From Candidatus Manganitrophus sp. (GTDB lineage Bacteria; Nitrospirota; Nitrospiria; SBBL01; Manganitrophaceae), in assembly GCA_028865235.1 (NCBI GenBank), contig CP114561.1:1570001-1634000 (forward strand): a DNA stretch of 64,000 nucleotides, read 5' to 3'. Below are positions 1 to 10,451 of the stretch, piece by piece. The notes under the pieces are model-generated. The model was given only the letters and a program-made list of their open reading frames with translations, did no database searches and was not told the DNA's origin. The position numbers and the translations under genes are program-made. The stretch's first letter is position 1. Each line of letters opens with the position of its first letter.

Positions 1-1233
1 TCATCGTTCCGCCCTCTTCGGTTGGAGATGCAAGGTAAAGATCTCCTTGGTTGCCATCACCTCTTTGAGTCCTTTCAACGGCAGATTGAAAATCGGCCGC
101 GAGGAGACCAGGATCAAGGCGAAGTTGAGCGCCGCCGCCATGACCTGGAGGACCGGAAGGGTCAGATACTCCAGAAGCTGATCGCTCTTCTCATGCAGCC
201 AGCCGATCTCCCCCTTGAAATCCTGAACCGGGGCGCGCCACCAAAGCGCGGCTTCCACCGGCGGCGTCACCGCGCCGGCCTGCTCCGGGGTGATCATCGG
301 CCTGCGGGAGATAAAGGCGAGCAGCGGCGGGGTGCCGAACTGGCCGAAGAGAAACCAGGTCATTCCGCGGATGCCGGCCCACCCGAAGACCGCGAGTGAA
401 AGGGTAAAGACAATCCCCAACCGGAATTGCTCTCCGGTCTGCTGGGCGATCCAGGGGGTGACCGCGTCGACCAGCTCGCGGTAGAGGAACATCACCTCGA
501 AGAACATCACGAAGATCTCCACCAGAACCATCTGAATGATAAATTTATACTCCCGCTTCTTCACGGCATCGACAAAAGCCTGGATGCAGGCAAAGCTTCC
601 GAGAATCAGCAGGAGGAGAAAAAGGTAGAGGGCCGTCCCCATCGATGCAGGGGGCTCCATGCCGACCAGATCGGCCAAAACTTCCGAGACGGTCGGGGTG
701 AGCGTATACGTGAAGATGACCGCCTCCAGCAGACACCAGAAAATCAGCATCATAAAGGCGATCCAGGGAACCCCCGGCTGGAAGTAACTCTGGGTCATCT
801 TTCCGGTCATGGTAAAAGGAAGAAGGAGAATCTGTTTGCCGCTCTCCACCAACAATTTAACCGCCAGCCGGGTCACCGCAAAGAGCCATCCGAGGATGAC
901 CCCCGTGACGCGGAAGAGCCCGATCCAATAGAGCCAGACCGCCCGCGCGCCGTCCCACCAGGCCAGCAGCATCATGGAGATGAACTGAAGCCGTCCGGAG
1001 CGGAACGGAAGGGTGTAGAGCGACAGCTGCGTGCACCAGATTGCGGCGATCCAGAGGAGCAGCGGAAAGAGAAGGAAAACAACTTTTGCCGCGAGGATCC
1101 CCTTCGAGGGGGAATCGAAAAAGAAATCGACCAGCCACTGCTGCATCTGGGGAATCCACTCCAGAGGGCTGAGCAACATGATGACAAAATCCTGCCACTC
1201 CATCGGAGTCATCTCAATCAATCGTTCAAACAT
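1..1233 (-). CDS. Multi-pass membrane protein of unknown function
   Basis: A 410-residue integral membrane protein that I do not recognise. Hydrophobic stretches near residues 44-68, 86-128 (probably two helices), 156-180, 199-222, 231-252 and 276-300 suggest seven or eight helices. I see no heme, metal-binding or nucleotide-binding motif. The start is supported by AAGGAGG four bases upstream of the ATG. It is the last of four minus-strand genes (ComA-like, pirin, archaemetzincin) but lies 277 bp beyond archaemetzincin, so it may have its own promoter. No function is inferred. Confidence 0.75.
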   Translation of the reverse strand: MFERLIEMTPMEWQDFVIMLLSPLEWIPQMQQWLVDFFFDSPSKGILAAKVVFLLFPLLLWIAAIWCTQLSLYTLPFRSGRLQFISMMLLAWWDGARAVWLYWIGLFRVTGVILGWLFAVTRLAVKLLVESGKQILLLPFTMTGKMTQSYFQPGVPWIAFMMLIFWCLLEAVIFTYTLTPTVSEVLADLVGMEPPASMGTALYLFLLLLILGSFACIQAFVDAVKKREYKFIIQMVLVEIFVMFFEVMFLYRELVDAVTPWIAQQTGEQFRLGIVFTLSLAVFGWAGIRGMTWFLFGQFGTPPLLAFISRRPMITPEQAGAVTPPVEAALWWRAPVQDFKGEIGWLHEKSDQLLEYLTLPVLQVMAAALNFALILVSSRPIFNLPLKGLKEVMATKEIFTLHLQPKRAER

Positions 1234-1510
1234 AATGCCTCCTTGCCTTTTTTGATTGCGTGCACCCTATCCTGAATCGGGCTACGCACAAGATAGCACC
1301 GGAAAGAACGCTGTCAAGAAAGATAAAATACCAATGTAGTCTGAATACGGAGAATCTGGAATTCATCGGGACGATTCATCTGTGCGCCGGCGGAAGAGGA
1401 GGTAAGGGTGCACCATTCTTCAATGATCAGGAGGGTATGAGTCGAGAGAAAAATGACCAGGATGAGGGAATTTCTCCGGTAAAGACGAGAGCGAACGATC
1501 TACCTGTCGG

Positions 1511-2074
1511 CTATCGTCGCTTCGACTTCGCTTCAGCTTCGCGCTTCAGCTTCGATTGATGCGCCATACAGAAATCGGCGCTTTTTCGATCGAGGTCGTC
1601 CAGGGCGTTTGAGAAGGACATGACGCACTTTGGATTGTCGCAGTGGTTGAGTTGATAGAGATGTCCCAACTCATGGACGGCCTCTTTGAGGAGCCGAAAC
1701 CGGAAAAGGGGGTCCTCCTCAGGCATCCCCTCTAACGCCGGATGAAGACGGGCGAGGGAAACCACGGCCACCCGGTCGATCGGATCGGCCTCGCCGAGGA
1801 CCTGGTCCGATTCGGGATTGTAGAGATCGACATTGACGATACCGATCCGCCGTTCCGTCTCTTGTAAATCTTCATCCTGCCGTTCCTCCTCAAGCCGGCG
1901 GAGAAAAAGCGACGAGCGGTATTGATTCCGGTTCCGGTCGAAAGCCCCTTCCGGGATCGGCTCGGCGGCGGAGAGCCGCACCTCCGTCCCGAAACGGAAG
2001 CCAAGTTCCTCCCGCAGAAAATCGAGCAGCGTTTTTGGAACATCGCCGAACGGCACGATCACGATCGAATGCAC
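1511..2074 (-). CDS. amzA: Archaemetzincin-family zinc metalloprotease
   Basis: 187-residue predicted zinc peptidase of the archaemetzincin family, cytoplasmic because no signal peptide is visible. The catalytic zinc site is HELGHLYQLNHC at residues 134-145 (H134, H138, H144; E135 as general base). The family's second zinc site is partly kept: C145, C150, the met-turn M152 and C169. Two departures are visible: the usual Gly three residues after the second His is Gln141, and the last Cys appears replaced (CxxC reads CMAH, so H172 might serve). The substrate is unknown in this family. It sits 16 bp downstream of the pirin gene, so cotranscription is likely. Confidence 0.85.
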   Translation of the reverse strand: MHSIVIVPFGDVPKTLLDFLREELGFRFGTEVRLSAAEPIPEGAFDRNRNQYRSSLFLRRLEEERQDEDLQETERRIGIVNVDLYNPESDQVLGEADPIDRVAVVSLARLHPALEGMPEEDPLFRFRLLKEAVHELGHLYQLNHCDNPKCVMSFSNALDDLDRKSADFCMAHQSKLKREAEAKSKRR

Positions 2075-2090
2075 GGCCGTTCCTCCGAAC

Positions 2091-2789
2091 TCAAAGGGTC
2101 ACCCCCACCATGAAGAGCTCACTCTCCTGCGCCGCCTCCACCGTCAGCGCCGGCTCCTCCCGGACCTTTGCGGCATCGCCGGCGTTGAGCGCTTGTCCGT
2201 TCAGAGAAACGGCCCCGGAGATGACGTAAAAGTAAATCCCGTCGCCCGGCTCCAATCGGTGATCGATCCGATCCCCGGCCGTCAGCGCAGCCGCATAGGC
2301 CTCGGCATTCTGCTCGATCGGAAGCGCTCCGGGAGAGCGGTTGGAGACCACCGGTAAAAATCGATGGAGCCGCTCCTCTTTCCGAATATGCCGCTGCTCC
2401 ACATGGGGGGTTAACCCACCCTTCCAGGGGAGAATCCAGACCTGGATGAAAGTCATCGGATTTCTGTCGGAATGATTGATCTCCGAATGCTCTACGCCGC
2501 TTCCCACCGTCGTATGCTGGACGTCTCCCGGCCAAAGGACACCGTCATGGCCAAGGCTATCGGCATGCTCGAACGCCCCCGCGACGCAATAGGTGATCAC
2601 CTCGATATCTCGGTGGGGGTGCATCGGCCAGACGGCGCCGGGAATCAGCGTATCGACATTGAAGACCCGCAGCGTTCCGAACAATGTGTTTTCAGGGTCG
2701 ACATAACCATCGAAGGAAAAGTGCCAATCGGCGGAGAACCACTCCTCCTCGACATGGAAGATCTCTTCTTTCCGTCGGAGTTGAATCAT
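2091..2789 (-). CDS. Pirin family bicupin protein
   Basis: 232-residue pirin/YhaK-type double cupin, probably cytosolic. The N-terminal cupin carries the metal-site pattern HPHRDIEVITY (H57, H59) with H101 and E103 further on, matching the iron-binding HxH...HxE set of pirins. Some bacterial pirins act as quercetin dioxygenases and others are redox or stress proteins, so the substrate cannot be read here. I place the start at the ATG preceded by GGAGGAG; in-frame ATG and TTG codons 12 and 15 bases further upstream lack a ribosome site. It lies between the ComA-like and archaemetzincin genes in one probable operon. Confidence 0.88.
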   Translation of the reverse strand: MIQLRRKEEIFHVEEEWFSADWHFSFDGYVDPENTLFGTLRVFNVDTLIPGAVWPMHPHRDIEVITYCVAGAFEHADSLGHDGVLWPGDVQHTTVGSGVEHSEINHSDRNPMTFIQVWILPWKGGLTPHVEQRHIRKEERLHRFLPVVSNRSPGALPIEQNAEAYAAALTAGDRIDHRLEPGDGIYFYVISGAVSLNGQALNAGDAAKVREEPALTVEAAQESELFMVGVTL

Positions 2790-2850
2790 CGGCTCCTCCA
2801 TCAAGCGCGAGGTTCGGTCGGGGCGTGATTGATCACACCCACTTTCCCAA

Positions 2851-3702
2851 TCAGGCCGCTTTCGGCTGATAGGTCACGACCCGGCCCCAGAGGCTCTTCG
2901 TCCCCCAGATCCCCGACCGGAGCGATTCGAGATGGACGATCTGGCTGTGATCGACGAAGAGGTTCACGTCCGGGCCGTAGTTCTTGATGTACCAGGCGAA
3001 GACCTCCGGGTCGGCCGCCTCGAACATCGGCTTCTCCAACCCCAGCGCACGGACGATCTTGGCGACGACGTCGGTCCGCCAGGTCGGGACATTCTCTGTG
3101 ATCCCTTCCGACTCGATCATAATTTGATACGCTCCGGCGTCGATGAACCGCTGCGCCTGCATAATGGCCCACTCGGGATCGCGGGTCCCCTCCGCCTGAA
3201 GCTCCGCCGAAGCGGTCGCCCCTCCGGCGCCGAACTGAATCCCGACCTCCGGCTTCGCTTTGAGCCCCGCCTTCTGGACCTTCTCGACAAGACGGAGAAG
3301 ATCGTCGGTCGGAACGACGATGAAACCGCTGGAGATCTCGACGATGTCGAACCCGAGCGCCTTGCACTCTTCGATATACCGGTCGACCGCCTGCGGCCCC
3401 TGCGTGAGAACATATTCGATGAAGCCGCCGGTGGAGACGACGACGTTGTGCGAATGGCACAGATCGAGCAGTTCTTTAACGGCCCGCCGGGGCATCAGGC
3501 TGAAGGAGCCCCCCGCGAACTTGAGCGCGTCGACATAGCTCCCCATCGTCTCCAAGACATCTTCAAGATAGCGCTTTCCCATCGGTGTATAGTAGGGGCC
3601 CCGGATCTCGGTGATGCCGCGCTTACGCGGCTTGCCGGGACGTTCGTTCATCCGGATAAACGAGAACGCCCGCTCTTCTTTTTTTGGCTGTGCTTGAGCC
3701 AT
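2851..3702 (-). CDS. Phosphosulfolactate synthase (ComA) family protein
   Basis: 283 residues, a TIM-barrel protein of the ComA/HSA32 family. In methanogens ComA joins sulfite to phosphoenolpyruvate in coenzyme M synthesis; bacterial and plant members often have no established reaction. Family hallmarks visible are the KFAGGSFSL segment near residue 61, STGGFIEYVL near 89, EISSGFI near 119 and KPEVGIQFG near 149. No other coenzyme M gene is present, so I call the family and not the reaction. It is the first gene of the minus-strand run and is divergent from nth across 138 bp. Confidence 0.85.
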   Translation of the reverse strand: MAQAQPKKEERAFSFIRMNERPGKPRKRGITEIRGPYYTPMGKRYLEDVLETMGSYVDALKFAGGSFSLMPRRAVKELLDLCHSHNVVVSTGGFIEYVLTQGPQAVDRYIEECKALGFDIVEISSGFIVVPTDDLLRLVEKVQKAGLKAKPEVGIQFGAGGATASAELQAEGTRDPEWAIMQAQRFIDAGAYQIMIESEGITENVPTWRTDVVAKIVRALGLEKPMFEAADPEVFAWYIKNYGPDVNLFVDHSQIVHLESLRSGIWGTKSLWGRVVTYQPKAA

Positions 3703-3840
3703 CTCCTTCTCCTCCGCAATAATGAAAACCTCTTTTCATTCTGCCATAGAAAGAGCGGGCGCTACAATCGGGGCGGCCATCTCTCATTCCTCGTCTTTTC
3801 TCCTGGCGAATTCCGTTTAAGATGAACTAGAATAACCATC

Positions 3841-4488
3841 ATGAAAACCCGATCCGACATAACGGCTCCGGCGGAGCGGCGGCGGAAGGCGAAAGCAATC
3901 ATCGCCGCGCTGAAGCGGCTCTATCCCGAGGCGAAGACGGTGCTCCGCCATTCCAATCCTTGGGAGCTTTACGTCGCGGTGGTCCTCTCCGCGCAGACGA
4001 CCGACAAAAAGGTCAATGAGGTGACCGAGCGGCTTTTCAAAAAATACCGGACGCTTGATGATTACGTCAATGCCGATCCGGAGGAGTTCAACCGGGAGAT
4101 CCGGCAGATCGGATTCCACCGGAACAAAACAAAGAGCATCTTGGGAGCGGCGAAAAAAGTGAAGGAGCAGTTCGGCGGGGAGGTCCCGCGGACGATGGAA
4201 GCGCTCCGGACCCTCCCCGGTGCGGGGCGCAAGACGGCCAATGTGATCCAGGCGCAGGCCTACGGCGTGGCCGAGGGAATCGCGGTCGACACCCATGTCA
4301 AGCGCCTTGCCCGGCGGTGGGGGCTGACGAACGAGACCGACCCCGACAAGATCGAGCGGGATCTAATGGCGATTTTACCCGAAGAGGAATGGGTCCATTT
4401 TAATTTTCGCGTCGTCGATTATGGAAGGGACTATTGCCCCGCGCGGCCTCACCATCACGAGGCCTGCCCGCTGAGCCGGTTTGGTTAG
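3841..4488 (+). CDS. nth: Endonuclease III-like DNA glycosylase with a degenerate Fe-S loop
   Basis: 215 residues. Base-excision repair glycosylase/AP lyase acting on oxidised pyrimidines. The helix-hairpin-helix LPGAGRKTANV (125-135) with catalytic Lys131 and the VDTHVKR motif with Asp150 are intact. The C-terminal [4Fe-4S] loop is not: the family pattern C-x6-C-x2-C-x5-C aligns as C199, H206, C209, G215, so the second ligand is His and the last is a C-terminal Gly. It may therefore lack the cluster. No frameshift is needed to explain this end, although a 3' sequence error cannot be excluded. Monocistronic. Confidence 0.9.
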   Translation: MKTRSDITAPAERRRKAKAIIAALKRLYPEAKTVLRHSNPWELYVAVVLSAQTTDKKVNEVTERLFKKYRTLDDYVNADPEEFNREIRQIGFHRNKTKSILGAAKKVKEQFGGEVPRTMEALRTLPGAGRKTANVIQAQAYGVAEGIAVDTHVKRLARRWGLTNETDPDKIERDLMAILPEEEWVHFNFRVVDYGRDYCPARPHHHEACPLSRFG

Positions 4489-4640
4489 GAGTCGATCATA
4501 AGCCGATGTGTGGCGGAGCGTCTCCGGCCCGCTGCATGAGAGGATGGCGACCCGCCCAGAAATACCCTCCGTGAAAATCCCTGCCTTCAATAACACTTCC
4601 AATAATCTGCGATCGCCGTGAAAAATTTTGTTTTTAATGG

Positions 4641-4669
4641 ATGACAATTTCCTTTTTGTATCTTATAAT
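4641..4669 (+). promoter_or_regulatory. Sigma-70-type promoter for the TonB receptor
   Basis: ATGACA (4641-4646), a 17-bp spacer and a perfect TATAAT (4664-4669). Transcription would begin near 4676. This lies beyond the most upstream in-frame start of the receptor and supports the ATG at 4745. Confidence 0.7.
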
Positions 4670-4744
4670 TTCAAACTCATAATCTGTGTCATTGGCATTG
4701 CAGCTGCAACTTTCACCCTCCAACCTGCAGGGAGCTTCCAGAGA

Positions 4745-6797
4745 ATGACCATTCGAAGGGGGATCGTTCTTCACCACGTCCGGCGCATTCTGGCGGAGGC
4801 GTTCTTTCTCACGGTGGTTCTGCTCCTGATCGGAAACCGGCCCCTCGCCTGGGGTCAAAAAGTCTCCCACACCACAAATCCCCAAGACACTCTCACGGAG
4901 CTCAGCCTGGAAGAGCTGATGAACGTGGAGATCGTCACCTACTCCAAAAATCCGATCAAATGGTTCGATACCCCGGCGGCGATCTTTGTGATCACGCAGG
5001 AGGACATCCGCCGCTCCGGCGTCACCAGCGTTCCGGAGGCGCTGCGGATGGCCCCCGGCGTTCAGGTCGCCCGGATCAATGCAAATCAGTGGGCGATCGG
5101 GATCCGGGGATTCACCAGCCGGCTCTCCCGATCGATCCTGGTATTGATCGACGGGCGGAGCGTCTACAATCCCCTCTTTGCCGGCGTTTATTGGGAAGTG
5201 CAGGATCTGCTGCTGGGAGACATCGAAAGGATCGAAGTGATCAACGGGCCGGGCGGGGTCATCTGGGGGGCGAATGCGGTCAACGGGGTGATTAACATCA
5301 TCACCAAACACTCAAAAGAGACCCAGGGGGGATTGGTCACGCTGGGAGCCGGAACGGAAGAGCGCGGCTTCGGCGGGGTTCGTTATGGAGGAAGGTCCGG
5401 CGAAGACCTCCATTACCGGGTCTATGCAAAATATTTCGATCGGGATGCCGGCTTTCATCAAGACGGCGTCGATTTCGACGACTGGCGGATGGGCCAGGCC
5501 GGGTTCCGGACCGATCTCGATCGAACCGACCGCGATGCCTTCACCCTCCAGGGAGATTTTTACACCGGGGAGGCGGGGCAGCGGACCACCTTTGGAACGT
5601 ACACCCCCCTTTCTCTCAAACGGTCTTAAGAGATGCCGATCTCTCCGGCGGGAATCTTTTATTCCGTTGGGGCCATGTCCGAAGCGAGCAGTCCAACTGG
5701 ACGTTGAAGGTCTATTATGACTATACAAATCGGGAAGAGGCGAATTTCGAGGAAGAGCGGCAGACGGTCGATTTGGATTTTCAGCACCATCTTCGCTTGA
5801 TCAAAAGTCAGGAGCTGATTTGGGGGGTCGGCTACCGGCTTAACTCGGACGATACAAGCGGCGTCGAGACGGTGGAGTTTATCCCCGCGGACCGGGCCGA
5901 TGCGATTTATAGCGCCTTCGTCCAGTACCAGATCGGTTTTATCGATGACCGGGTGGTTCTGACCCTCGGCTCCAAGTTCGAGCACAACGACTACAGCGGG
6001 TTCGAGCTCCAGCCGAGTGGACGCGTGCTCTGGAAACCGACGAGAAACAGGTCGTCTGGAGCGCCGTGACCCGGGCCGTCCGGACCCCCACCCGGTTCGA
6101 GGATGATCTGGAGTTCTCCGGCGTGCTGACGACCACTCCGCTTACCTTCGGCCGCATCCTCCCCAACGAGTCGTTCGAATCGGAGGAGATGATCGCCTAT
6201 GAGCTTGGATACCGGGTTCAACCGCAGCATCGACTCTCTTTTACTTCGACCACATTTTATAACCGGTATTCGAACCTTTCGACCTTGGAGATGGGAGCCC
6301 CGTCGTTCACCGAGCCGGCCCCGCCCGGCCCCGACAGGGTGATCGTTCCGTTTTTCCTCACAAATCAGATGGACGGCCATACCTACGGCGTGGAATTGAT
6401 GACCGACTGGCAGGCGCGAGAGTGGTGGCGGGTCAACCTCATCTACACGTTCCTTCAAATCCACCTGAATGCGCAAGCCGGTTTTCCGACCCGGGAAAGC
6501 AGCGAAGCGGGAACGGAAGGATCGAGCCCGCATCACCAGGTGGGGCTCCGCTCGATGATCAATCTGCCAGGGAACCTGGAGTTTGATTGGTTTCTCCGGT
6601 ATGTTGACCGCCTTCCCGCCCAGGGAGTGAAGCGATATTATAACCTCGATCTCCGGCTCGGCTGGCATCCGACGAAGAAAGTGGAACTCTCGGTCGTCGG
6701 CCAAAACCTGCTCGATCAGCAGCATGCGGAATTTGCCCAGGGCGTCGTCGAAGTGCAACGCGGCGTTTATGCGAAAGTAACCGTTCAATGGGAATAA
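4745..6797 (+). CDS. TonB-dependent outer membrane receptor (two apparent frameshifts)
   Basis: TonB-dependent receptor with a long signal peptide, a plug domain (TPAAIFVITQEDIRRSG, then ILVLIDGRSVY and GANAVNGVINIITK) and a C-terminal 22-strand-type barrel. The N-terminal SLEELMNVEIVTYSKN is typical of receptors paired with YfiR-like proteins. The reading frame breaks at a C6 run (5604-5609) and near 6037. Inserting one base at each point restores a continuous barrel through VTVQWE. The start at 4745 follows from the promoter; longer in-frame starts lie upstream of the likely transcript. It is eight bases from the YfiR-like gene. Ligand unknown; the barrel is not recognisably a cobalamin receptor. 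Confidence 0.85.
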
Positions 6798-6804
6798 AGG
6801 GGGG

Positions 6805-7521
6805 ATGAAGCGGAGAATGAAGCGCCGATCACTCCTTCAGAGAATTTCAATCTTTATCTTATTGATCGCGATCAGTGTCGCATTTCCGCCGTTCGAGGCC
6901 ACATCCCAGACGGCGACGGAATATCAGGTCAAGGCGGCATTTCTGTATAACTTTGCCAAATTTGTCGATTGGCCGGCGGAAGCGCTCACAAACGATCCCG
7001 CCTTCGTGATCGGAATTCTAGGAAACGATCCGTTTGGAAGACTGATCGATGAGGCGGTTGCGGGAAAAACCGTTCGAGACAAGCCGATTCTCGTAAAACG
7101 GTTTTCGAGGATCGAGGAGGCAGCCGGGGCCCATATTCTTTTTATCAGCGATTCGGAGGCGGGAAACGCCTCCCGGATTGTGAAGCAGTTGAGCCGGGCG
7201 CCGGTCCTGACCGTCAGCGATAGCGACCAATTCGCCGAGCGGGGGGGGATGGTTGAATTGGAAATGGAGCAGAACCGGGTCCGTTTCGCGATCAACGTCG
7301 CCGCGGTGGAGCGGGCCGGATTGAAGCCGAGCTCTCAGTTGTTGAAATTGGCCCGGATCGTGCCCGAGGGGGGGGGCCTATCGGAATCTCCCTTTGACAT
7401 CGGCGTCTCGGATCGTCCATCACCCGTCGCCGGCATTGTCCGTTTTAATTTCAGAAGCGGGTTTCGATTAACGAATAGCGATTTACGAATAACGTCTTTG
7501 GTTCCGGCGATGCCGGACTAG
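6805..7521 (+). CDS. YfiR-like (DUF4154) periplasmic protein
   Basis: Secreted protein with a signal peptide over roughly the first 35 residues and a DUF4154/YfiR core: [18 protein letters not shown] near residue 38, then [20 protein letters not shown] and the closing [16 protein letters not shown]. YfiR of Pseudomonas is a periplasmic redox-sensitive repressor of a diguanylate cyclase; this homologue pairs with a TonB receptor and a sensor kinase. Family members normally end just after LKLARIV. A G9 run at 7368-7376 follows immediately, and one extra base there would give a stop at 7395-7397, so the last 45 or so residues are probably read-through. As drawn, its stop overlaps that of the convergent kinase. 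Confidence 0.8.
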   Translation: MKRRMKRRSLLQRISIFILLIAISVAFPPFEATSQTATEYQVKAAFLYNFAKFVDWPAEALTNDPAFVIGILGNDPFGRLIDEAVAGKTVRDKPILVKRFSRIEEAAGAHILFISDSEAGNASRIVKQLSRAPVLTVSDSDQFAERGGMVELEMEQNRVRFAINVAAVERAGLKPSSQLLKLARIVPEGGGLSESPFDIGVSDRPSPVAGIVRFNFRSGFRLTNSDLRITSLVPAMPD

Positions 7522-9733
7522 GAGGCGCTCTCTTTGACCCGTTCGAGCTGGTAGGGGAAGTAAACGGTAAAGGTCGATCCTTTTCCATATTCGCTCTCGA
7601 CGTGAACCTCCCCTTGTAACAAATCGATCAGTTTTTTAACGATCGCCAACCCCAACCCCACCCCCCGAATTCCCTGGTCGCGCTCGCATCGACCTGATGA
7701 AACGCATCGAATATTTTCGGAAGCTCTTCTCGTTTGATGCCGATTCCGGTGTCTTCGATTGAAAATTCAATTCCCCCTTCTCCGGCCGATCTTTCACCGA
7801 GATGATCACGCCCTCCTTTTTCGTGAATTTCACGGCATTCGACAGGAAATTGATGGTGATCTGCTTGATTTTCTCCGCGTCGGATTGAATGACCGGAAAG
7901 GTCTCCGGGGGATGAAACCGGGCAAAAAGCGATTTTTGCTCAAAGAGCGGCTGCATTCCGGACAGAATGCCCTGAATGAGGGAGGGGATCTCGACCGGTC
8001 CGAGACGGATCGCCATTTTGCCCGATTCGATCCGGGAGAGATCGAGCACGTCATTCACCAGATTTAAAAGGTCATTTGCGTTTCGGACCACCCCTTCCAA
8101 GGGGGCCTTTTGATCCTGGCCGACGGCGCCGTAGGTCTCGTCCAGCAGCAGCGAGCTGTAGCCGATAATGGCATTGATCGGCGTTCTCAGCTCATGGGAG
8201 ACGTTCGAGACAAAGTCCGATTTGATCCGGCTCGCCTCCAGCGCTTGGATCGTCTTCTGCTTCAGCTCTTCTTCCGCTTCCCGCTGCTGCGTGATATCTT
8301 CCGCGATTCCGGCCATCCGGTAAACCCGGCCAGATCGATCGTGAATCGGGAAGCTGCGGTCTCGAATCCAACGGCTCGACCCATCGGGACGGATGACACG
8401 GTAGACGATATCGGTCCCCTCTCCTCGGGCTTGCCGCTCCAGAGAGGCCTGTATGCGGGGCTGATCTTCCGGATGAATCGCGTCTACAAAAGATTTCGGC
8501 TGCCGATAGAGGGTCTCGCAGCTTCTCCCCCATATTTTTTCATAGGCGGGACTGATATAAAGCATCTCCTGTTTGAGCGTATCGGACATCCAGAAGACTT
8601 GATGAATGTTCTCCGCGAGCTGGCGGAATCGGTTTTCAGACTCTTTTAATTGGACCTCGGCCTCTTTCCGCTCGGTGATGTCCGTGATCGTTCCAATGTA
8701 GCCCATCACCGCGCCCGATTCATTGCGCAGCGCAATGGCGCTGCCGTAAAGCCAAGTCACCTTTCCTTGCGGCGTTTGGAAGCGGTACTCGGAGGCAAAC
8801 TCGCGCCCGGCCTTCGCGGCGTCGTACCATTCGTTAAAAACCCGCTCCCGGTCCTCTGGGTGCAACGCGCGCATCCAGCCTTCCCCCTTTGCCTCTTCAG
8901 GCGTCATCCCCGCCATGTCGCACCAGCGCTCGTTGACAAAAAGACAGCTCCCCTTGGGGTCGGTCTGAAAAATACCGACCGGCGCATGGCTGGTCAGGGT
9001 CCGGAACCGCAGCTCGCTCGCCCCCAGGGCCGCATCCCGGGTCTGGATCTCATCGAGCATCTCATTGAATCCCTGCACCAGGAGGCCCAACTCATCCTGG
9101 CCGTGCTTCTGCGCCCGGATCGTATAGTCTTTCCGGATGGAGATCGCTTTCGCCGTTTTGGCCAAATGTGAAATCGGCTCGGAAACGACCCGCTGAAACC
9201 GGGAGGCGAGCAACAGGGCGACGAAAGAAGCGGCCACGATCAGGCCCGCGGTCACCGCGGTGTATTGTCTGAGCGCCGAATAGAGATCTTCCAGATCGGA
9301 TTGGATGTAAACCGTGCCGACCTGATCCTCTCCTAAAAGATGGGGCGAAAAACGACCAGCGCGCTTCTCTCAAAACGGGAAAGGGCCGGTTCAACCGGGG
9401 GGGCTGAAATCCTTCCGGCGCGGGATTCCTGACGTAGGTGGAAAAAACCCGGCCTTCTTTGGTGTAAATGGCGGCGGCAATAACGCGCGGGTAGGCCGCC
9501 AGGGCCGCCAACGTCTCTTCCCCGGCCTTGGGGTCGTTGAAGGTCAACGCCGCCGTGCTGTTGGTGCCGATGACGGCCGCCAACGTGGAGAGATTATACG
9601 TCAAGCTCTGCCGTACTTTGAGGATCTGATAGCTGATCGAAGCGATGCCGGCCAGCATTAAGACAATGCTGCTGGTCAACAGCGTCAGGAACATCAGCTT
9701 GGATTTAATGGACCGATCTTGAAACCGAAGCAT
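7518..9733 (-). CDS. Membrane sensor histidine kinase (CHASE8-HAMP-PAS-PAS-HisKA-HATPase; four apparent frameshifts)
   Basis: Order of parts on the coding strand: N-terminal membrane helix, a CHASE8-like periplasmic domain ([10 protein letters not shown]), a second helix ([15 protein letters not shown]), HAMP, two PAS domains each ending in a PAC-type segment, a HisKA with phosphoacceptor [15 protein letters not shown], and an HATPase. The frame breaks near 9378, 9343, 7775 and 7663. One added base at each repairs the protein and recovers the HATPase D-box EDTGIGI and the G-box, ending in a TAG at 7518-7520. As sequenced it is a broken gene. It converges on the receptor/YfiR pair; the signal is unknown. 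Confidence 0.85.
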
Positions 9734-9932
9734 TCGACTCCGAAAAAATACTCTTTAATCTCAGTCGTTTCGGGGCGTTTTCTGCACACGCCGGCCGGTT
9801 TTCCACGCAGCGCAAAAAACGGAGCAGCCGCTCCTTTATCAACGACGCATTTTGTCCAGAGTAAGAAGATACCTGACTCTGTAAGGGTATTCAAGACCCT
9901 CTCGATTCCACCGGGAAAGTGAAATTAAAGGG

Positions 9933-9962
9933 ATGACAATGAATATCCAGTTATTGTATAAT
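9933..9962 (+). promoter_or_regulatory. Candidate sigma-70 promoter
   Basis: ATGACA (9933-9938), an 18-bp spacer and TATAAT (9957-9962), about 70 bp before the DUF6982-like gene and oriented with it. Confidence 0.55.
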
Positions 9963-10032
9963 TCCCTTCCCCTGATCGGAGGGATGGCCGCAAGCGGTCA
10001 TTTTCACAGTAGATGTAAAATCTCAGAGAGGG

Positions 10033-10424
10033 ATGGCAATGCAAAACAGGATCGTTCTCCATTTTCAAAACGGAGAGGTCGTCAAGGGAAGCACCGGCGA
10101 CTTCTCCCCGGAAAAACCTTGGTTCCACCTTACAAAAAAAGCTCGGGAGAAACAATCAAAATTGATCCCTCGCGGTTGAAGGGGATCTTCTTCGTGAAGT
10201 GCTTCGACGGGAATCCGACCTATAAAGAGCGGATCGATGTGGAGCGGCCGGGGCTGGGTCGAAGAGTGATGGTCTGCTTCAAAGACGGGGAGAACCTCTT
10301 CGGCTACACCACGGGCGTCTCTCCCGGAAGAAAGGGATTCTTTCTCTTTTTCTCGGATCCGGAAAACAACAACGAGAAAGTCTTTGTCCTCACCGCCGCG
10401 ACGGATGATGTGCTGTTAGGATAG
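10033..10424 (+). CDS. DUF6982/PilZ-like small protein (one apparent frameshift)
   Basis: About 130 residues. It begins with a beta-rich segment (RIVLHFQNGEVVKGSTGDFS) and, after repair, continues through GIFFVKCFDGN, GRRVMVCFKDGENLFGYT, GFFLFFSDPENNNEKVFV and a TDDVLLG end. This is the pattern of the DUF6982-type proteins that often sit near pili or signalling genes. The A7 run at 10134-10140 seems one base short; without repair the protein stops early. The start ATG is preceded by GAGAGGG. Biochemical role unknown. A comparable protein of the same general style is encoded next to pilT at 59079-59528. Confidence 0.65.
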
Positions 10425-10451
10425 ACCGGCTCTGAAAAGAGGAAAGAAGGA

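Noticed and set aside
427..1275. A long plus-strand open frame opposite the membrane protein
   Set aside because: It is the antisense of a hydrophobic coding region, rich in Asp/Glu/Arg, with no ribosome site.
4628..4744. An upstream start for the TonB receptor
   Set aside because: It would precede the TATAAT promoter and its predicted start point.
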